In this document: piece after piece, positions 1-10,620 of the stretch
Layout: each line of letters starts with the position of its first letter
Position numbering within the stretch: position 1 is the first letter of the stretch
Source of the DNA: Azotobacter bryophylli
GTDB taxonomy: Bacteria > Pseudomonadota > Gammaproteobacteria > Pseudomonadales > Pseudomonadaceae
DNA length: 64,000 nucleotides
Assembly (NCBI RefSeq): GCF_042643485.1
Contig: NZ_JBHRSJ010000022.1
Location: forward strand, 124,001-188,000
Direction: 5' to 3'
Made by a program: the position numbers and the translations under genes
Notes under the pieces: generated by a model
What the model was told of the DNA's origin: nothing
The model's input: only the letters and a program-made list of their open reading frames with translations
The model's database searches: none

Positions 1-197
1 ACCTCGCGCTCGGGCAGGCTCAGGCTGGCCTTGGCGTTCAGGCCGGAGACGGTGACGTAGGTCTCCAGGGCCGCCGGCGCGTTGGCCAGCACGGCGAGCA
101 GGTTGGGTACGAACCCGGAGTTCTTCAGCGCATTCTCCAGGAAGGGACGGGCTTCGGCCGGGGCGCTTTCGAGGGTTTGCAGGGTGACGCGGGGCAT
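1..197 (-). CDS. Carboxymuconolactone decarboxylase/AhpD-like protein, N-terminal part
   Basis: The reverse strand reads MPRVTLQTLESAPAEARPFL and continues in frame to the window edge, so the C-terminal part is missing. The N-terminus, with a 'G-FVPNLLAVLANAP' stretch and then an L-ER segment, matches the start of CMD/AhpD-like proteins, a family of small alkylhydroperoxidase-type or decarboxylase enzymes. The CxxC or His catalytic residues lie beyond the edge and cannot be checked. AGGAG sits at good spacing before the ATG. The gene diverges from an AraC-type regulator across a short AT-rich interval, so control by that regulator is likely but inferred. Confidence 0.65.
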   Translation of the reverse strand, partial: MPRVTLQTLESAPAEARPFLENALKNSGFVPNLLAVLANAPAALETYVTVSGLNAKASLSLPERE

Positions 198-302
198 GGG
201 AACAACTCCTGGCAGAGAACGGAGGTGCTAATTCTCTTGGTTATAAAAAATATGATCTATATTCTAAAGTTGCATTCACTTGCTCTGGAGTCTTTCGATT
301 AG
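198..302. promoter_or_regulatory. Divergent AT-rich promoter region
   Basis: This 105 bp interval separates the CMD-like gene from the AraC-type regulator. Its middle (about 236-275) is far richer in A and T than the flanks, as expected for two back-to-back promoters. I could not assign -35/-10 boxes or a clear operator repeat. Confidence 0.4.
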
Positions 303-1220
303 ATGAATTCGTCCATGCCTCTTATCGATTGGTTATTAGAGAGCCTGGAACTGGACGCCAGCCTGTTCCACGTGGGCCGCTACTGCGGCGGCTGGCACGC
401 CAGCACCCAGGGCCTGGCGCGGGCCAGCTTCCACCTGCTGGTGCAGGGCCGCTGCTGGCTGCATCTCGAAGACCGGGCGCCGCAGCCCTTGGAGGCCGGC
501 GACGCGCTGTTCGTCCTGCGCGACGTGCCGTACCGGCTGTCCGGCGAGGCCAGCGCCGAAGCTGCCTGCGCCGCGCCGCGCGGGCAAATGGCTCCGCTGG
601 ACGTGCAGGCCGAGGACGGCGTCGGCCTGGTCTGCGGCTTCTTCCACTTCCACCCGGGCCTGAGCGAGCTGATCGTCGATTCGCTGCCCACCTGCCTGCT
701 GCTGCGCGCCGGCGATCCCGCGCTGGCGCCGGCACGCTGCCTGTTCGAGCTGATCCTCGCCGAGTGCGCCCGCCCGCAGGGACCTTCGGCCGGGGTGCTG
801 GAGCGCCTGAGCCAGCTGCTGTTCCTCTACGTGCTGCGCCAGCACGGCGCGGAGTCCGGCGAGTTGCGCGGGCTGCTGGCGCTAGCCCGCCAGCCGGCCT
901 TCGCCGGGCTGCTGCAACAGCTGATCGCCGCGCCGGCGCAGGGCTGGACGCTGGAGCGGATGGCCGGCTGCAGCGGCCTGTCGCGCGCCGCCTTCGCCAA
1001 GCGTTTCCACGAGCTGAGCGGGCAGACGCCCGGGCAGGTGCTGCTCGGTCTGCGCATGCGCGAGGCCTGTCGGCTGCTCAAGGAGGGGCGGGCGGTGGCG
1101 GAGGTGGCCGAGGCGGTCGGCTACCAGTCCGTGGCCGCCTTCACCCGCGCCTTCGATGCCCTGGTCGGGGTTCCGCCCGGGGCCTACCGGCGCAGCCGCG
1201 GCCGCGCCGGGCGGGAGTGA
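303..1220 (+). CDS. AraC-family transcriptional regulator (cupin-type sensor)
   Basis: This 305-residue protein has an N-terminal cupin-like effector domain (about 10-180) of the kind found in AraC regulators with a Cupin_6 domain. The opening reads SMPLIDWLLESLELDASLFH and is followed by a G-WHASTQG--R--FHLLVQG segment. The C-terminus (about 200-300) carries the double helix-turn-helix: 'MAGCSGLSRAAFAKRFHELSG' in the first and 'VAEAVGYQSVAAFTRAF' with a final 'G--P--YRR' in the second. It lies head to head with the CMD-like gene, and family members commonly control such a neighbour. The effector cannot be inferred. The ATG at 303 follows the AT-rich promoter interval, and no strong Shine-Dalgarno is visible. 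Confidence 0.85.
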   Translation: MNSSMPLIDWLLESLELDASLFHVGRYCGGWHASTQGLARASFHLLVQGRCWLHLEDRAPQPLEAGDALFVLRDVPYRLSGEASAEAACAAPRGQMAPLDVQAEDGVGLVCGFFHFHPGLSELIVDSLPTCLLLRAGDPALAPARCLFELILAECARPQGPSAGVLERLSQLLFLYVLRQHGAESGELRGLLALARQPAFAGLLQQLIAAPAQGWTLERMAGCSGLSRAAFAKRFHELSGQTPGQVLLGLRMREACRLLKEGRAVAEVAEAVGYQSVAAFTRAFDALVGVPPGAYRRSRGRAGRE

Positions 1221-1229
1221 GCGAGGCGC

Positions 1230-2330
<1,101 letters not shown>

Positions 2331-2727
2331 GGCGATGCCTACGAATGCGAGGTGGAGGGGAGCGTCCCGCAGGATGCGGTCGGCGCGCCGGAGGCGGACA
2401 GGCGGCCTGCACGGGGTTCGCGCCGGGCGAGCGGGGAGACGGTCGAGGCGGGGCGGATGAGCGACACGGGAAACTCCTCTTCACCGTATGGTTGCGTCGC
2501 CCGGCCGAAAGAGGCCGGAACAGGGACTGAGCGTGAATTGCCTGAAGTCCGGTGGTCCGGTTAGATCAATCTAATTGATCTAATAAAAATAGATTAAATA
2601 CTTTTTAGTTCTTAGCTTAGGACGTCAGATCCCAACGCCGGCCGGCGGTACGCGGGGCTGGCGCCACTCGTATCCGCCGGCGTTATGCCTTACTGTTCGG
2701 ACTCCGATTCCGCGACAAGGGCCGAGC
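2331..2727. other. Intergenic region between two divergent sigma-54 activators
   Basis: No gene is supported in these 397 bases. The half nearer the plus-strand gene (about 2555-2630) is AT-rich and contains a perfect palindrome, annotated separately. No GG-N10-GC sigma-54 promoter was found here, so the two regulators are probably transcribed by another sigma factor. Confidence 0.5.
2561..2583. promoter_or_regulatory. Perfect 10-bp inverted repeat, probable operator
   Basis: The arms TTAGATCAAT and ATTGATCTAA are exact reverse complements around a 3-base centre. A further half-site-like 'TAGATTA' lies just downstream (about 2590). The site is about 145 bp before the NifA-like gene and 230 bp before sfnR. 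The spacing and symmetry suit a dimeric regulator, possibly one of the two flanking activators acting on its own gene. Confidence 0.55.
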
Positions 2728-4350
<1,623 letters not shown>

Positions 4351-4390
4351 CAGGGAAGCGGCGGTCCGTCGCCGGTCGCGGCAGCCGCGG

Positions 4391-4735
4391 CTAGCCGCCG
4401 AAGAGCGGGAGGAGCAGGGAGGCGACGTTGGCGCCGAGGAAGCCGCCGAGGCAGGCGCGGACCGTGCCGGCATGGCGGGCGTAGGGGCTGTTGCCGATGC
4501 CGGTCATGACGAAGCAGGACAGTGCGACCAGGATGGCGAAGGTCAGCGACTGGGAGGAGCAGGCGATCTCCGCGAGCGTGCTGCTTCTGCTGGCGGAAGG
4601 CACCAGGTCGCCGACGGTGGGGGCGAATACCAGCGACATCACGACGATGCCGATGAAGACGAAGGGAGTCAGGGTGTAGCGACCGATGCCGAAGGTGACG
4701 GATTCGGCACGGCGTTCGTGCGTGGGAGAGGTCAT
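4391..4735 (-). CDS. Small integral membrane protein of unknown function
   Basis: This reading frame encodes 114 residues with three likely membrane segments: about 23-43 (TPFVFIGIVVMSLVFAPTV), 60-82 (QSLTFAILVALSCFVMTGIG) and 92-112 (GTVRACLGGFLGANVASLLL). I do not recognise a family. No clear Shine-Dalgarno precedes the ATG. It faces the NifA-like gene tail to tail with a 40-base gap. The hydrophobic pattern and lack of overlap with any better frame support it as a gene, but it could be spurious. Confidence 0.45.
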   Translation of the reverse strand: MTSPTHERRAESVTFGIGRYTLTPFVFIGIVVMSLVFAPTVGDLVPSASRSSTLAEIACSSQSLTFAILVALSCFVMTGIGNSPYARHAGTVRACLGGFLGANVASLLLPLFGG

Positions 4736-5057
4736 GACAGCGGTTACATCTTGTGGTGAGGATGGATCGGGTCATGCCCACCCTCTAGCGCCGGCTGCGC
4801 ACGGACGCCCACGAAGCGCGGCCATACGGCCGGTTCCGGTTCGATGTCTGAGCGGGCACGAGCGCTTGATGCGGCCCCGGGGGCCGCGAGGCGGGCGCGG
4901 ATGGCGCCGGCTGCGCTGCAGCAGGCGTCAGGGGATCATGCAATCGAACGTCGGCCCGGTAAAGGCGAGGGGGACAAGCGTAGCGGTATCCGGGGATAAA
5001 TCCGACGAACGACGACCGGACTGCGGAACCGATTTCGTCTTGCTCGAAATGAAAACT

Positions 5058-5081
5058 AAATGTTGACAATATCTACATTGT
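5058..5081 (+). promoter_or_regulatory. Putative activator-binding site, copy 1
   Basis: The sequence AAATGTTGACAATATCTACATTGT contains AATGT-N11-ACATT symmetry. It aligns closely with the longer palindrome at 16164-16190. Each lies about 215 bp before an osmC start and about 120-140 bp before a sigma-54 promoter, the usual distance for an enhancer site. Assignment as an upstream activating sequence is inference from position and conservation. Confidence 0.55.
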
Positions 5082-5197
5082 ACCGGCCAGCCATCGGCTC
5101 GACGGACCTTCCTTACGTTGCCTCTGCAGTCCTTTCCAATTCCTAACTTATTGAAAAATAAGCGATAAAAATCGAATTCTGCGATTGTCGGGCAATC

Positions 5198-5212
5198 TGG
5201 CACAGCGGTTGC
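5198..5212 (+). promoter_or_regulatory. Sigma-54 (-24/-12) promoter for operon A
   Basis: TGGCACAGCGGTTGC matches the RpoN consensus TGGCAC-N5-TTGC, with GG and GC separated by exactly ten bases. It lies about 63 bp upstream of the osmC start, and an identical element occurs at 16306. Transcription would need an enhancer-binding protein; two are encoded just upstream. Confidence 0.85.
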
Positions 5213-5274
5213 GATATCCCCTTCGAACCCGAAGAGCGGCGCCCCGTCGCTCGACCCCTCGAATGGAGCATCCC

Positions 5275-5836
5275 ATGACCGAAGCAACCGCCCCCTGCAC
5301 CTGCCCGAGCACCGTGCAGGCCTACCTCAAGCCGATCGACCGCGACGGGCTGATGGCCTTCGCCGAGAAGGGCCGCAACAACCCCGGCAGCCGCGGGACC
5401 AACAAGGTCCACACGGTGATGCAGGGCATGTACCGCAGCCTGAGCTACGTCGGCGAGCACACGCCGGTGGTGGTGGACGAGCCGCTGCACCTGTTCGGCG
5501 AGAACACCGCGCCGGCGCCCGGCGAGATCGTCCTGTCCGGCCTGGGCGGCTGCCTGGCGGTNNNNNNNNNNGGTGGCGACCTGGAAGCAGATCAGGCTGA
5601 GCAAGCTGGAGATCTTCCTGGAGGCGGACATCGGCAACCCGGCGGCCTGGGGCGCGGGCGGTGCGCAGATGCAGCCGGAGCAGATGGGCTTCCAGGCGAT
5701 CCGGGTGAAGGTGCTGGTGGAAGGCGATGCGAGCCGCGAGGAGCTGGACGAGATCGTCCGCCACGCCAACTTCTACTCGCCGGTGGCCAACACCCTGCGC
5801 AACCCGATCCCGTTCAGCATCGGCCTGGCCGACTGA
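5275..5836 (+). CDS. OsmC-family protein, copy 1 (interrupted by assembly gap)
   Basis: This is the same 187-residue OsmC-like protein as at 16383, but the frame is broken at the 10-N run 5562-5571. Alignment to copy 2 shows that 12 bases belong there, so the frameshift is an artefact of nominal gap size, not a mutation. OsmC/Ohr proteins usually reduce peroxides with two cysteines. In copy 2 the first is present in 'LGGCLAVG' and here the gap falls right after the same Cys, but the second (normally before PVSNTL) is Phe in this copy ('NFYSPVANTL'), so classical peroxidase activity is doubtful. GGAG precedes the ATG at 5275; an in-frame ATG at 5263 is less well placed. It is the first gene of operon A. 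Confidence 0.8.
5562..5571. other. Assembly gap (10 N) inside osmC copy 1
   Basis: Copy 2 has two more bases between the same flanks, so the true missing length is most simply 12, which restores the frame. Confidence 0.95.
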
Positions 5837-5864
5837 TCCCAGCCCTGTCTTACCGGAGGATGCC

Positions 5865-7004
5865 ATGAACAGCGTCGCAGTCGCCGTTTCCACTCCCACC
5901 GCCGCCTGGGGCGACGAGGCCCGGGTGCTCGCCGAGGTCGGGCGCATCGCCCGCGGGCCGCTGGCCCAGGCCGCCGGCCGCATCGACGAGGGGCATTACC
6001 CGCTCGACCTCATGGCAGCGCTCGGCGAGGCCGGGGCCTTTGCCGCCCACCTGGACAGCCACGGCAGCCGCTTCGGCCTGGCCCTGGCGGCCATGCAGGA
6101 GGTCAGCCGCAGCTGCGGCTCCACCGGCTTCCTGACCTGGTGCCAGGACGTCTGCGGCCTGTACATGGAGCAGTCGGGCAACCCGGCGCTGCTGGAGCGC
6201 CTGGCCGGCCACGCCGCCGGCCGGACGTTCGGCGGCACCGGCCTGTCCAACCCGATGAAGGCCCTGGCCGGCATCGAGAACATGCTGCTGCGGGCGCGCA
6301 AGGTGCCCGGCGGCTACAAGGTCAGCGGTTCGCTGCCTTGGGTCAGTCACATCGCCAGGGGCCAGTACTGCGGCGCCATCGCCGCGGTGGAGCGGGGCGA
6401 CGGCAGCCGTTCCCACGAGATCATGTTCCTCCTCGACCTGGACGAGCGCACCGAGCTGAAGGCCTGTCCGACCTTCTCCGGCATGGAGGGGACCAGCACC
6501 TGGCGCATCCAGCTCGACGACTACTTCGTCGGCGAGCCGAGTTTGATCGCCGACCCGGCGCGACCGTTCATCGCCCGCATCCGCGCCGCCTTCGTGCTGC
6601 TCCAGGCGGGCATGGCCACCGGCCTGGTGCAGGGCAGCCTGGACTCGATCCGCGAAGTCGAGCCGGTGCTCGGCCACGTCAACCAGTACCTCCACGACCG
6701 CCCGGACCAGCTCCAGGCCGAGTTCGAGGAGCTCGGCGGGCGGATCATGAAGCTGGCGCAGAGCCCTTTCGACGGCAGCAAGGATTATCTGCTGGACGTG
6801 CTCGATGCCCGCACCCAGGGCGCCGAACTGGCCCTGCGCGCGACCCAGTCGGCCCTGCTGCACCAGGGCGCGCGCGGCTACCTGATGAGCGCAGCACCGC
6901 AGCGGCGCATCCGTGAGGCGCAGTTCGTCGCCATCGTCACCCCGGCGATCAAGCACCTGCGCTGGGAGATGGCCCGCCTGATGAAAGAGGAGACGCCGGC
7001 ATGA
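5865..7004 (+). CDS. Acyl-CoA dehydrogenase-family flavoprotein
   Basis: This 379-residue protein has the acyl-CoA dehydrogenase fold order: N-terminal helices with 'FGLALAAMQEVSRSCGSTGF', a middle segment with 'GGTGLSNPMKALAGIENMLL' and 'GGYKVSGSLPWVSHIARG', and a helical C-terminal domain. The family includes true dehydrogenases and also flavin monooxygenases such as DszC and SfnC, which use reduced flavin for sulfur compounds. I cannot place a catalytic base with confidence, so either role is possible. GGAGGA precedes the ATG. Its stop overlaps the start of the rubredoxin-reductase gene by 4 bases, implying translational coupling and possibly a redox partnership. The sulfur-linked neighbours favour a role in S-compound oxidation. 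Confidence 0.75.
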   Translation: MNSVAVAVSTPTAAWGDEARVLAEVGRIARGPLAQAAGRIDEGHYPLDLMAALGEAGAFAAHLDSHGSRFGLALAAMQEVSRSCGSTGFLTWCQDVCGLYMEQSGNPALLERLAGHAAGRTFGGTGLSNPMKALAGIENMLLRARKVPGGYKVSGSLPWVSHIARGQYCGAIAAVERGDGSRSHEIMFLLDLDERTELKACPTFSGMEGTSTWRIQLDDYFVGEPSLIADPARPFIARIRAAFVLLQAGMATGLVQGSLDSIREVEPVLGHVNQYLHDRPDQLQAEFEELGGRIMKLAQSPFDGSKDYLLDVLDARTQGAELALRATQSALLHQGARGYLMSAAPQRRIREAQFVAIVTPAIKHLRWEMARLMKEETPA

Positions 7005-8335
7005 GCGCCATCAGCCAACCCTGGCGGCAGTTCATCTGCCGCGCCTGCGGCCTGATCTACGACGAGGAGCAGGGCGATCCGGACAGCGGCCTGGCTGCCG
7101 GCACCCGCTTCGAGGACATCCCCGAGGACTGGGAATGCCCGCTGTGCGGGGTGACCAAGCTGGACTTCGAGCCCTACGTCAGGCGCGAGGCCGCGCCGGC
7201 CTGCCAGGTGCCGGCGTTCGCCTGCGGCAGTGGCATCGTGGTGGTCGGCGCCGGCCTGGCCGGCTGGGCCGCGGTCGAGGCCCTGCGCGAGCTGGACGGC
7301 CAGGTGCCGATCACCCTGGTCAGCGCCTGCAAGGGCGACCGCTACCACAAGCCGGAACTGTCGCTGGCGGTCAGCCGCGGCATGACCGCCGAAAAGCTGG
7401 TCCGCGAACGCGCCGTCGATGCCGCCCGCCGCCTGGGCGTGCGCCTGCTCGCCGAGACCTTCGTGGTCGGCCTCAGTCCGGCCCTGCATCAGCTACGCAC
7501 CACCCGCGGCACCCTGAACTACACCAAGCTGGTGCTGGCCCAGGGCGCGCGCCCGGCGCTGCCGGCCGAACTGCCGCAGGCACTGTGCTGGCGGGTCAAC
7601 GATCTGGCCGGCTGGAGCGGCCTGCAGCGGCAACTGGCGAAGGGGCCGCAGCGGGTGGTCATCGTCGGCGCCGGGATGGTCGGCTGCGAGCTGGCCGAGG
7701 ATTTCGCCCGCGCCGGGCACAACGTGACCCTGCTGGATCGGTGCAACCTGCCGCTGGCCGGCCTGCTGCCGGACGCCGCGGCCCAGCGCCTGCTGCAGAG
7801 CCAGGCGGCGCTGGGCATCGATTACCTGGGGGGCGTGGAGGTGGCCGGCGTCGAGGCTCTGGCCGACGGCTCCAGGCGCATCAGCACCCGCTGCGGTCTG
7901 GCGCTGGATGCCGAACAGGTGGTGGCCGCCACCGGGCTGGTCACCGATGAGCGTATCGCGCGGCTGGCCGGGCTGGCCTTCGAGCGCGGCATCCGGGTCG
8001 ATCCGGCGACGCTGCGCAGCAGCGATCCGGACATCCACGCCCTGGGCGACTGCGTCAGCCTGGACGGCGCGCCGTGCCGCTTCATCGAGCCGATCGCCCA
8101 CCAGGCGCGGGCCATCGCCCACGCGGTGCTGGGCCGGGAGGCCGAGGGCTACGTGCACAGCCCGCCGGTGATCCGCCTGAAGACCCGCTCGTTGCCCATC
8201 GAATTGCACGGCACGCCCTGTGCACAAGCCGAGTGGACCGTGGTTCAGGAAGACGATGGATTTTTGCTGATGGAGCAGCGGCTCGACGGCCGCACCGCTT
8301 CGACCTTGCGCGTGGGCCAGGCGAAGGCCGCCTGA
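7001..8335 (+). CDS. Rubredoxin/NAD(P)H-rubredoxin reductase fusion
   Basis: This 444-residue protein joins a rubredoxin domain (about 8-60, Cys13-x2-Cys16 and Cys46-x2-Cys49 for one iron) to an FAD-dependent reductase of the pyridine nucleotide-disulfide oxidoreductase class. The reductase has an FAD-binding 'VVVGAGLAGWAAVEAL' near 80, an NAD(P)H-binding 'VVIVGAGMVGCELAEDF' near 220, and a late 'IHALGDCVS' FAD-contact motif. Rubredoxins and their reductases are more often separate proteins that feed electrons to hydroxylases or peroxide reductases. Fusion and coupling to the acyl-CoA dehydrogenase-like gene suggest that it supplies electrons to a partner in this operon. The physiological acceptor is unknown. 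Confidence 0.88.
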   Translation: MSAISQPWRQFICRACGLIYDEEQGDPDSGLAAGTRFEDIPEDWECPLCGVTKLDFEPYVRREAAPACQVPAFACGSGIVVVGAGLAGWAAVEALRELDGQVPITLVSACKGDRYHKPELSLAVSRGMTAEKLVRERAVDAARRLGVRLLAETFVVGLSPALHQLRTTRGTLNYTKLVLAQGARPALPAELPQALCWRVNDLAGWSGLQRQLAKGPQRVVIVGAGMVGCELAEDFARAGHNVTLLDRCNLPLAGLLPDAAAQRLLQSQAALGIDYLGGVEVAGVEALADGSRRISTRCGLALDAEQVVAATGLVTDERIARLAGLAFERGIRVDPATLRSSDPDIHALGDCVSLDGAPCRFIEPIAHQARAIAHAVLGREAEGYVHSPPVIRLKTRSLPIELHGTPCAQAEWTVVQEDDGFLLMEQRLDGRTASTLRVGQAKAA

Positions 8336-8362
8336 CCGCCATGAACTACAAGAGGGCACGCT

Positions 8363-9757
8363 ATGAGTGACAAGAATTTCTTCCGCCCCTATTCGGAACA
8401 CAGCGACCTGTCGGGCTGCACCTGCGGGGGGCACGGTAGCCAGGCCGAACATGACCGGGCCGCCGAAGAAGCCCGTCTGGCCCGCGCCCGGGACAGCGAA
8501 ACCCTGTCCCGCGACTTCGTCGAGGCCGCCGCCGTGCGTGCCCTGTTCCCGCACGACGCCACCCGCCGGCGGTTCCTCAAGGCGGTCGGCATGGGCACGG
8601 CGATGGCGGCCATCGCCAGCGTCCTGCCGCTGGACTCGCTGAAGGCCATGGCCGAGGACAAGGGCCCCCTGGAGAAGAAGAACCTGAAGATCGGCTTCAT
8701 CCCGATCAACTGCGCCACGCCGCTGATCATGGCCGATCCCATGGGCTTCTATAAGGAGCAGGGCCTTGCGGTCAGCCTGCAGAAGACCGCCGGCTGGGCG
8801 CTGGTGCGCGACCACATGCTCAACGGCGAGCTGGACGCTTCGCACTTCCTCGCCCCGATGCCGCTGGCCATTTCCCTGGGTCTGGGCTCCAGCGCCCAGC
8901 CGATGCGCGTGGCGACCATCCAGAACGTCAACGGCCAGGCCATCACCCTGGCCCTCAAGCACAAGGACAACCGCGATCCGCGCAACTGGAAGGGCTTCAA
9001 GTTCGCCATTCCCTTCGAGTTCTCCATGCACAACTTCCTGCTGCGCTACTACCTGGCCGAGCACGGCCTGGACCCGGACCGCGACGTGCAGCTGCGGGTG
9101 ACCCCGCCGGCGGAGATGATCGCCAACCTGCGCGCCGGCAACATCGACGGCTTCCTCGGCCCGGACCCGTTCAACCAGCGTGCGGTGTACGACGGCATCG
9201 GCTTCATCCACATCCTCTCCAAGGACATCTGGAACGGCCATCCGTGCTGCTCCTTCGGTGCCTCCCAGGCGTTCATCGAGCAGAACCCCAATACCTTCGC
9301 CGCACTGTACCGGGCCATCCTCAACGCCGCGGCGGCGGCCAGCGATCCGGCCAACCTGCCGACCATCGCCAAGGCCATCTCCACACCCAACTACCTGAAC
9401 CAGCCGGAGATCGTCGTGCGCCAGGCGCTGACCGGACGCTTCGCCGACGGTCTCGGCCAGGTGCGCAACGAGCCCGACCGCGCCGGCTTCGCGCCGATGC
9501 CCTGGTATTCCATGGCCACCTGGATGCTGACCCAGATGAAGCGCTGGGGTTACCTCAAGGGCGAGATGGACTACAAGGCGCTGGCCGAGCAGGTGTTCCT
9601 GATGACCGACGCGCGCAAGCAGATGGCCGCCCTCGGCATGAGCCAGGCCAGCGCCGAGCCGCTGTCCGGCTACAAGGGCTTCTCGGTGATGGGCCGGCCG
9701 TTCGATCCGGACGCACCGGCGGCCTACCTGGATGGCCTCGCCATCAAGCGCAGCTAG
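8363..9757 (+). CDS. NrtA/CynA-type ABC transporter substrate-binding protein (Tat signal)
   Basis: This 464-residue periplasmic binding protein belongs to the CmpA/NrtA family, whose members bind nitrate, nitrite, bicarbonate or cyanate, and which is related to SsuA/TauA sulfonate binders. The mature part begins near 'KIGFIPINCATPLIMADPMG' and includes 'GNIDGFLGPDPFNQRAVYDG'. A twin-arginine signal (RRRFLK at 68-73, followed by an Ala/Val-rich stretch) is preceded by an unusually long N-terminal region with Cys19, Cys21 and His24. The permease and ATPase genes follow. Substrate cannot be read from sequence; the cyanase and sulfur genes nearby suggest cyanate, thiocyanate or a small organosulfur anion. 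Confidence 0.82.
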   Translation: MSDKNFFRPYSEHSDLSGCTCGGHGSQAEHDRAAEEARLARARDSETLSRDFVEAAAVRALFPHDATRRRFLKAVGMGTAMAAIASVLPLDSLKAMAEDKGPLEKKNLKIGFIPINCATPLIMADPMGFYKEQGLAVSLQKTAGWALVRDHMLNGELDASHFLAPMPLAISLGLGSSAQPMRVATIQNVNGQAITLALKHKDNRDPRNWKGFKFAIPFEFSMHNFLLRYYLAEHGLDPDRDVQLRVTPPAEMIANLRAGNIDGFLGPDPFNQRAVYDGIGFIHILSKDIWNGHPCCSFGASQAFIEQNPNTFAALYRAILNAAAAASDPANLPTIAKAISTPNYLNQPEIVVRQALTGRFADGLGQVRNEPDRAGFAPMPWYSMATWMLTQMKRWGYLKGEMDYKALAEQVFLMTDARKQMAALGMSQASAEPLSGYKGFSVMGRPFDPDAPAAYLDGLAIKRS

Positions 9758-9768
9758 GAGGACCGTCC

Positions 9769-10620
9769 ATGAACCGATCGATACGTCTGAAAGCCTCCGT
9801 GCTGTCGCTGGTGATGCTGCTGACGCTGGTCCTGATCTGGCAGTTCGCCACGGGTCCGAAAGCGGGCGCTGCCGCCGCCCCGGTGGACGAGGAGTACGCC
9901 CTGCTGATGGGCCAGGAGGCCAGCGCCCCGGCGCCGAGCAACGGCCTGCCGACCCCGGCGCAGTTCGCCGGCCTGGCCTGGCAACACCTCAGCGATCCCT
10001 TCTACGACAACGGCCCCAACGACAAGGGCATCGGCATCCAGCTGATGCACTCGCTGGGCCGGGTCGGGCTGGGCTACCTGATCGCCGCCCTGGTGGCCAT
10101 CCCGCTGGGTTTCGTGATCGGCATGTCGCCGCTGCTGTACCGGGCGCTGGACCCTTTCATCCAGGTGCTCAAGCCGATCTCGCCGCTGGCCTGGATGCCC
10201 ATCGCCCTCTACACCATCAAGGACTCCCAGACTTCGGCGATCTTCGTGATCTTCATCTGCTCGGTGTGGCCGATGCTGATCAATACCGCCTTCGGCGTCG
10301 CCGGGGTGCGCAAGGACTGGCTGAACGTGGCCCGCACCCTGGAGGTCGGCCCGCTGCGCAAGGCCTTCCGGGTGATCCTGCCGGCCGCCGCGCCGACCAT
10401 CATCACTGGCATGCGCATCTCCATGGGCATCGCCTGGCTGGTGATCGTCGCCGCCGAGATGCTCATCGGCGGCACCGGCATCGGCTATTTCGTATGGAAC
10501 GAGTGGAACAACCTGTCCCTGGGCAACGTGATCTTCGCCGTACTGATGATCGGCGTGATCGGAATGCTCCTCGATCTCCTGTTCGCCCGACTGCAGAAGA
10601 AGGTGACCTATGCCGAATGA
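9769..10620 (+). CDS. NrtB/SsuC-type ABC transporter permease
   Basis: This 283-residue inner-membrane permease has a first membrane segment near 8-28 and a periplasmic stretch (about 30-85) before a typical BPD_transp_1 domain with five more segments. The EAA-type loop is seen in 'ARTLEVGPLRKAFRVILPAAAPTIITG'. It belongs to the nitrate/sulfonate/taurine branch. AGGAGG lies before the ATG at 9769. It ends 11 bases inside the ATPase gene, showing tight coupling in an importer cassette. Confidence 0.85.
   Translation: MNRSIRLKASVLSLVMLLTLVLIWQFATGPKAGAAAAPVDEEYALLMGQEASAPAPSNGLPTPAQFAGLAWQHLSDPFYDNGPNDKGIGIQLMHSLGRVGLGYLIAALVAIPLGFVIGMSPLLYRALDPFIQVLKPISPLAWMPIALYTIKDSQTSAIFVIFICSVWPMLINTAFGVAGVRKDWLNVARTLEVGPLRKAFRVILPAAAPTIITGMRISMGIAWLVIVAAEMLIGGTGIGYFVWNEWNNLSLGNVIFAVLMIGVIGMLLDLLFARLQKKVTYAE

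Larger units (their letters stand above)
4736..5274. other. Regulatory interval upstream of sulfur/cyanate operon A
   Basis: No gene is supported in these 539 bases. The GC-rich first part contains a hairpin at 4871-4887 (GCGGCCC/GGGCCGC, 3-base loop) without a T tract. The AT-richer second part holds an upstream motif (5058-5081) and a sigma-54 promoter (5198-5212), both repeated before operon B. Confidence 0.6.
5166..5836 (+). repeat. Long direct repeat, copy 1 (promoter plus osmC)
   Basis: From 'TAAAAATCG' to the osmC stop this segment matches 16274-16946 with only scattered substitutions, including the promoter, leader and whole gene. It is two bases shorter because the 10-N run replaces 12 bases of the other copy. 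This points to a recent duplication or gene conversion. Confidence 0.9.

Noticed and set aside
4871..4887. GC hairpin as a terminator
   Set aside because: No T tract on either strand and far from the ends of neighbouring genes.
5063..5068. TTGACA as a sigma-70 -35 box
   Set aside because: No -10 element at the right distance, and the bases belong to a motif conserved with copy 2, where it reads TTAACA.
5061..5077. NifA-type site TGT-N10-ACA
   Set aside because: Both copies have 11 bases between TGT and ACA, so they do not match the classical NifA site.
5275..5836. osmC copy 1 as a frameshifted pseudogene
   Set aside because: The break lies in a 10-N run; alignment to copy 2 shows 12 missing bases, which restores the frame.
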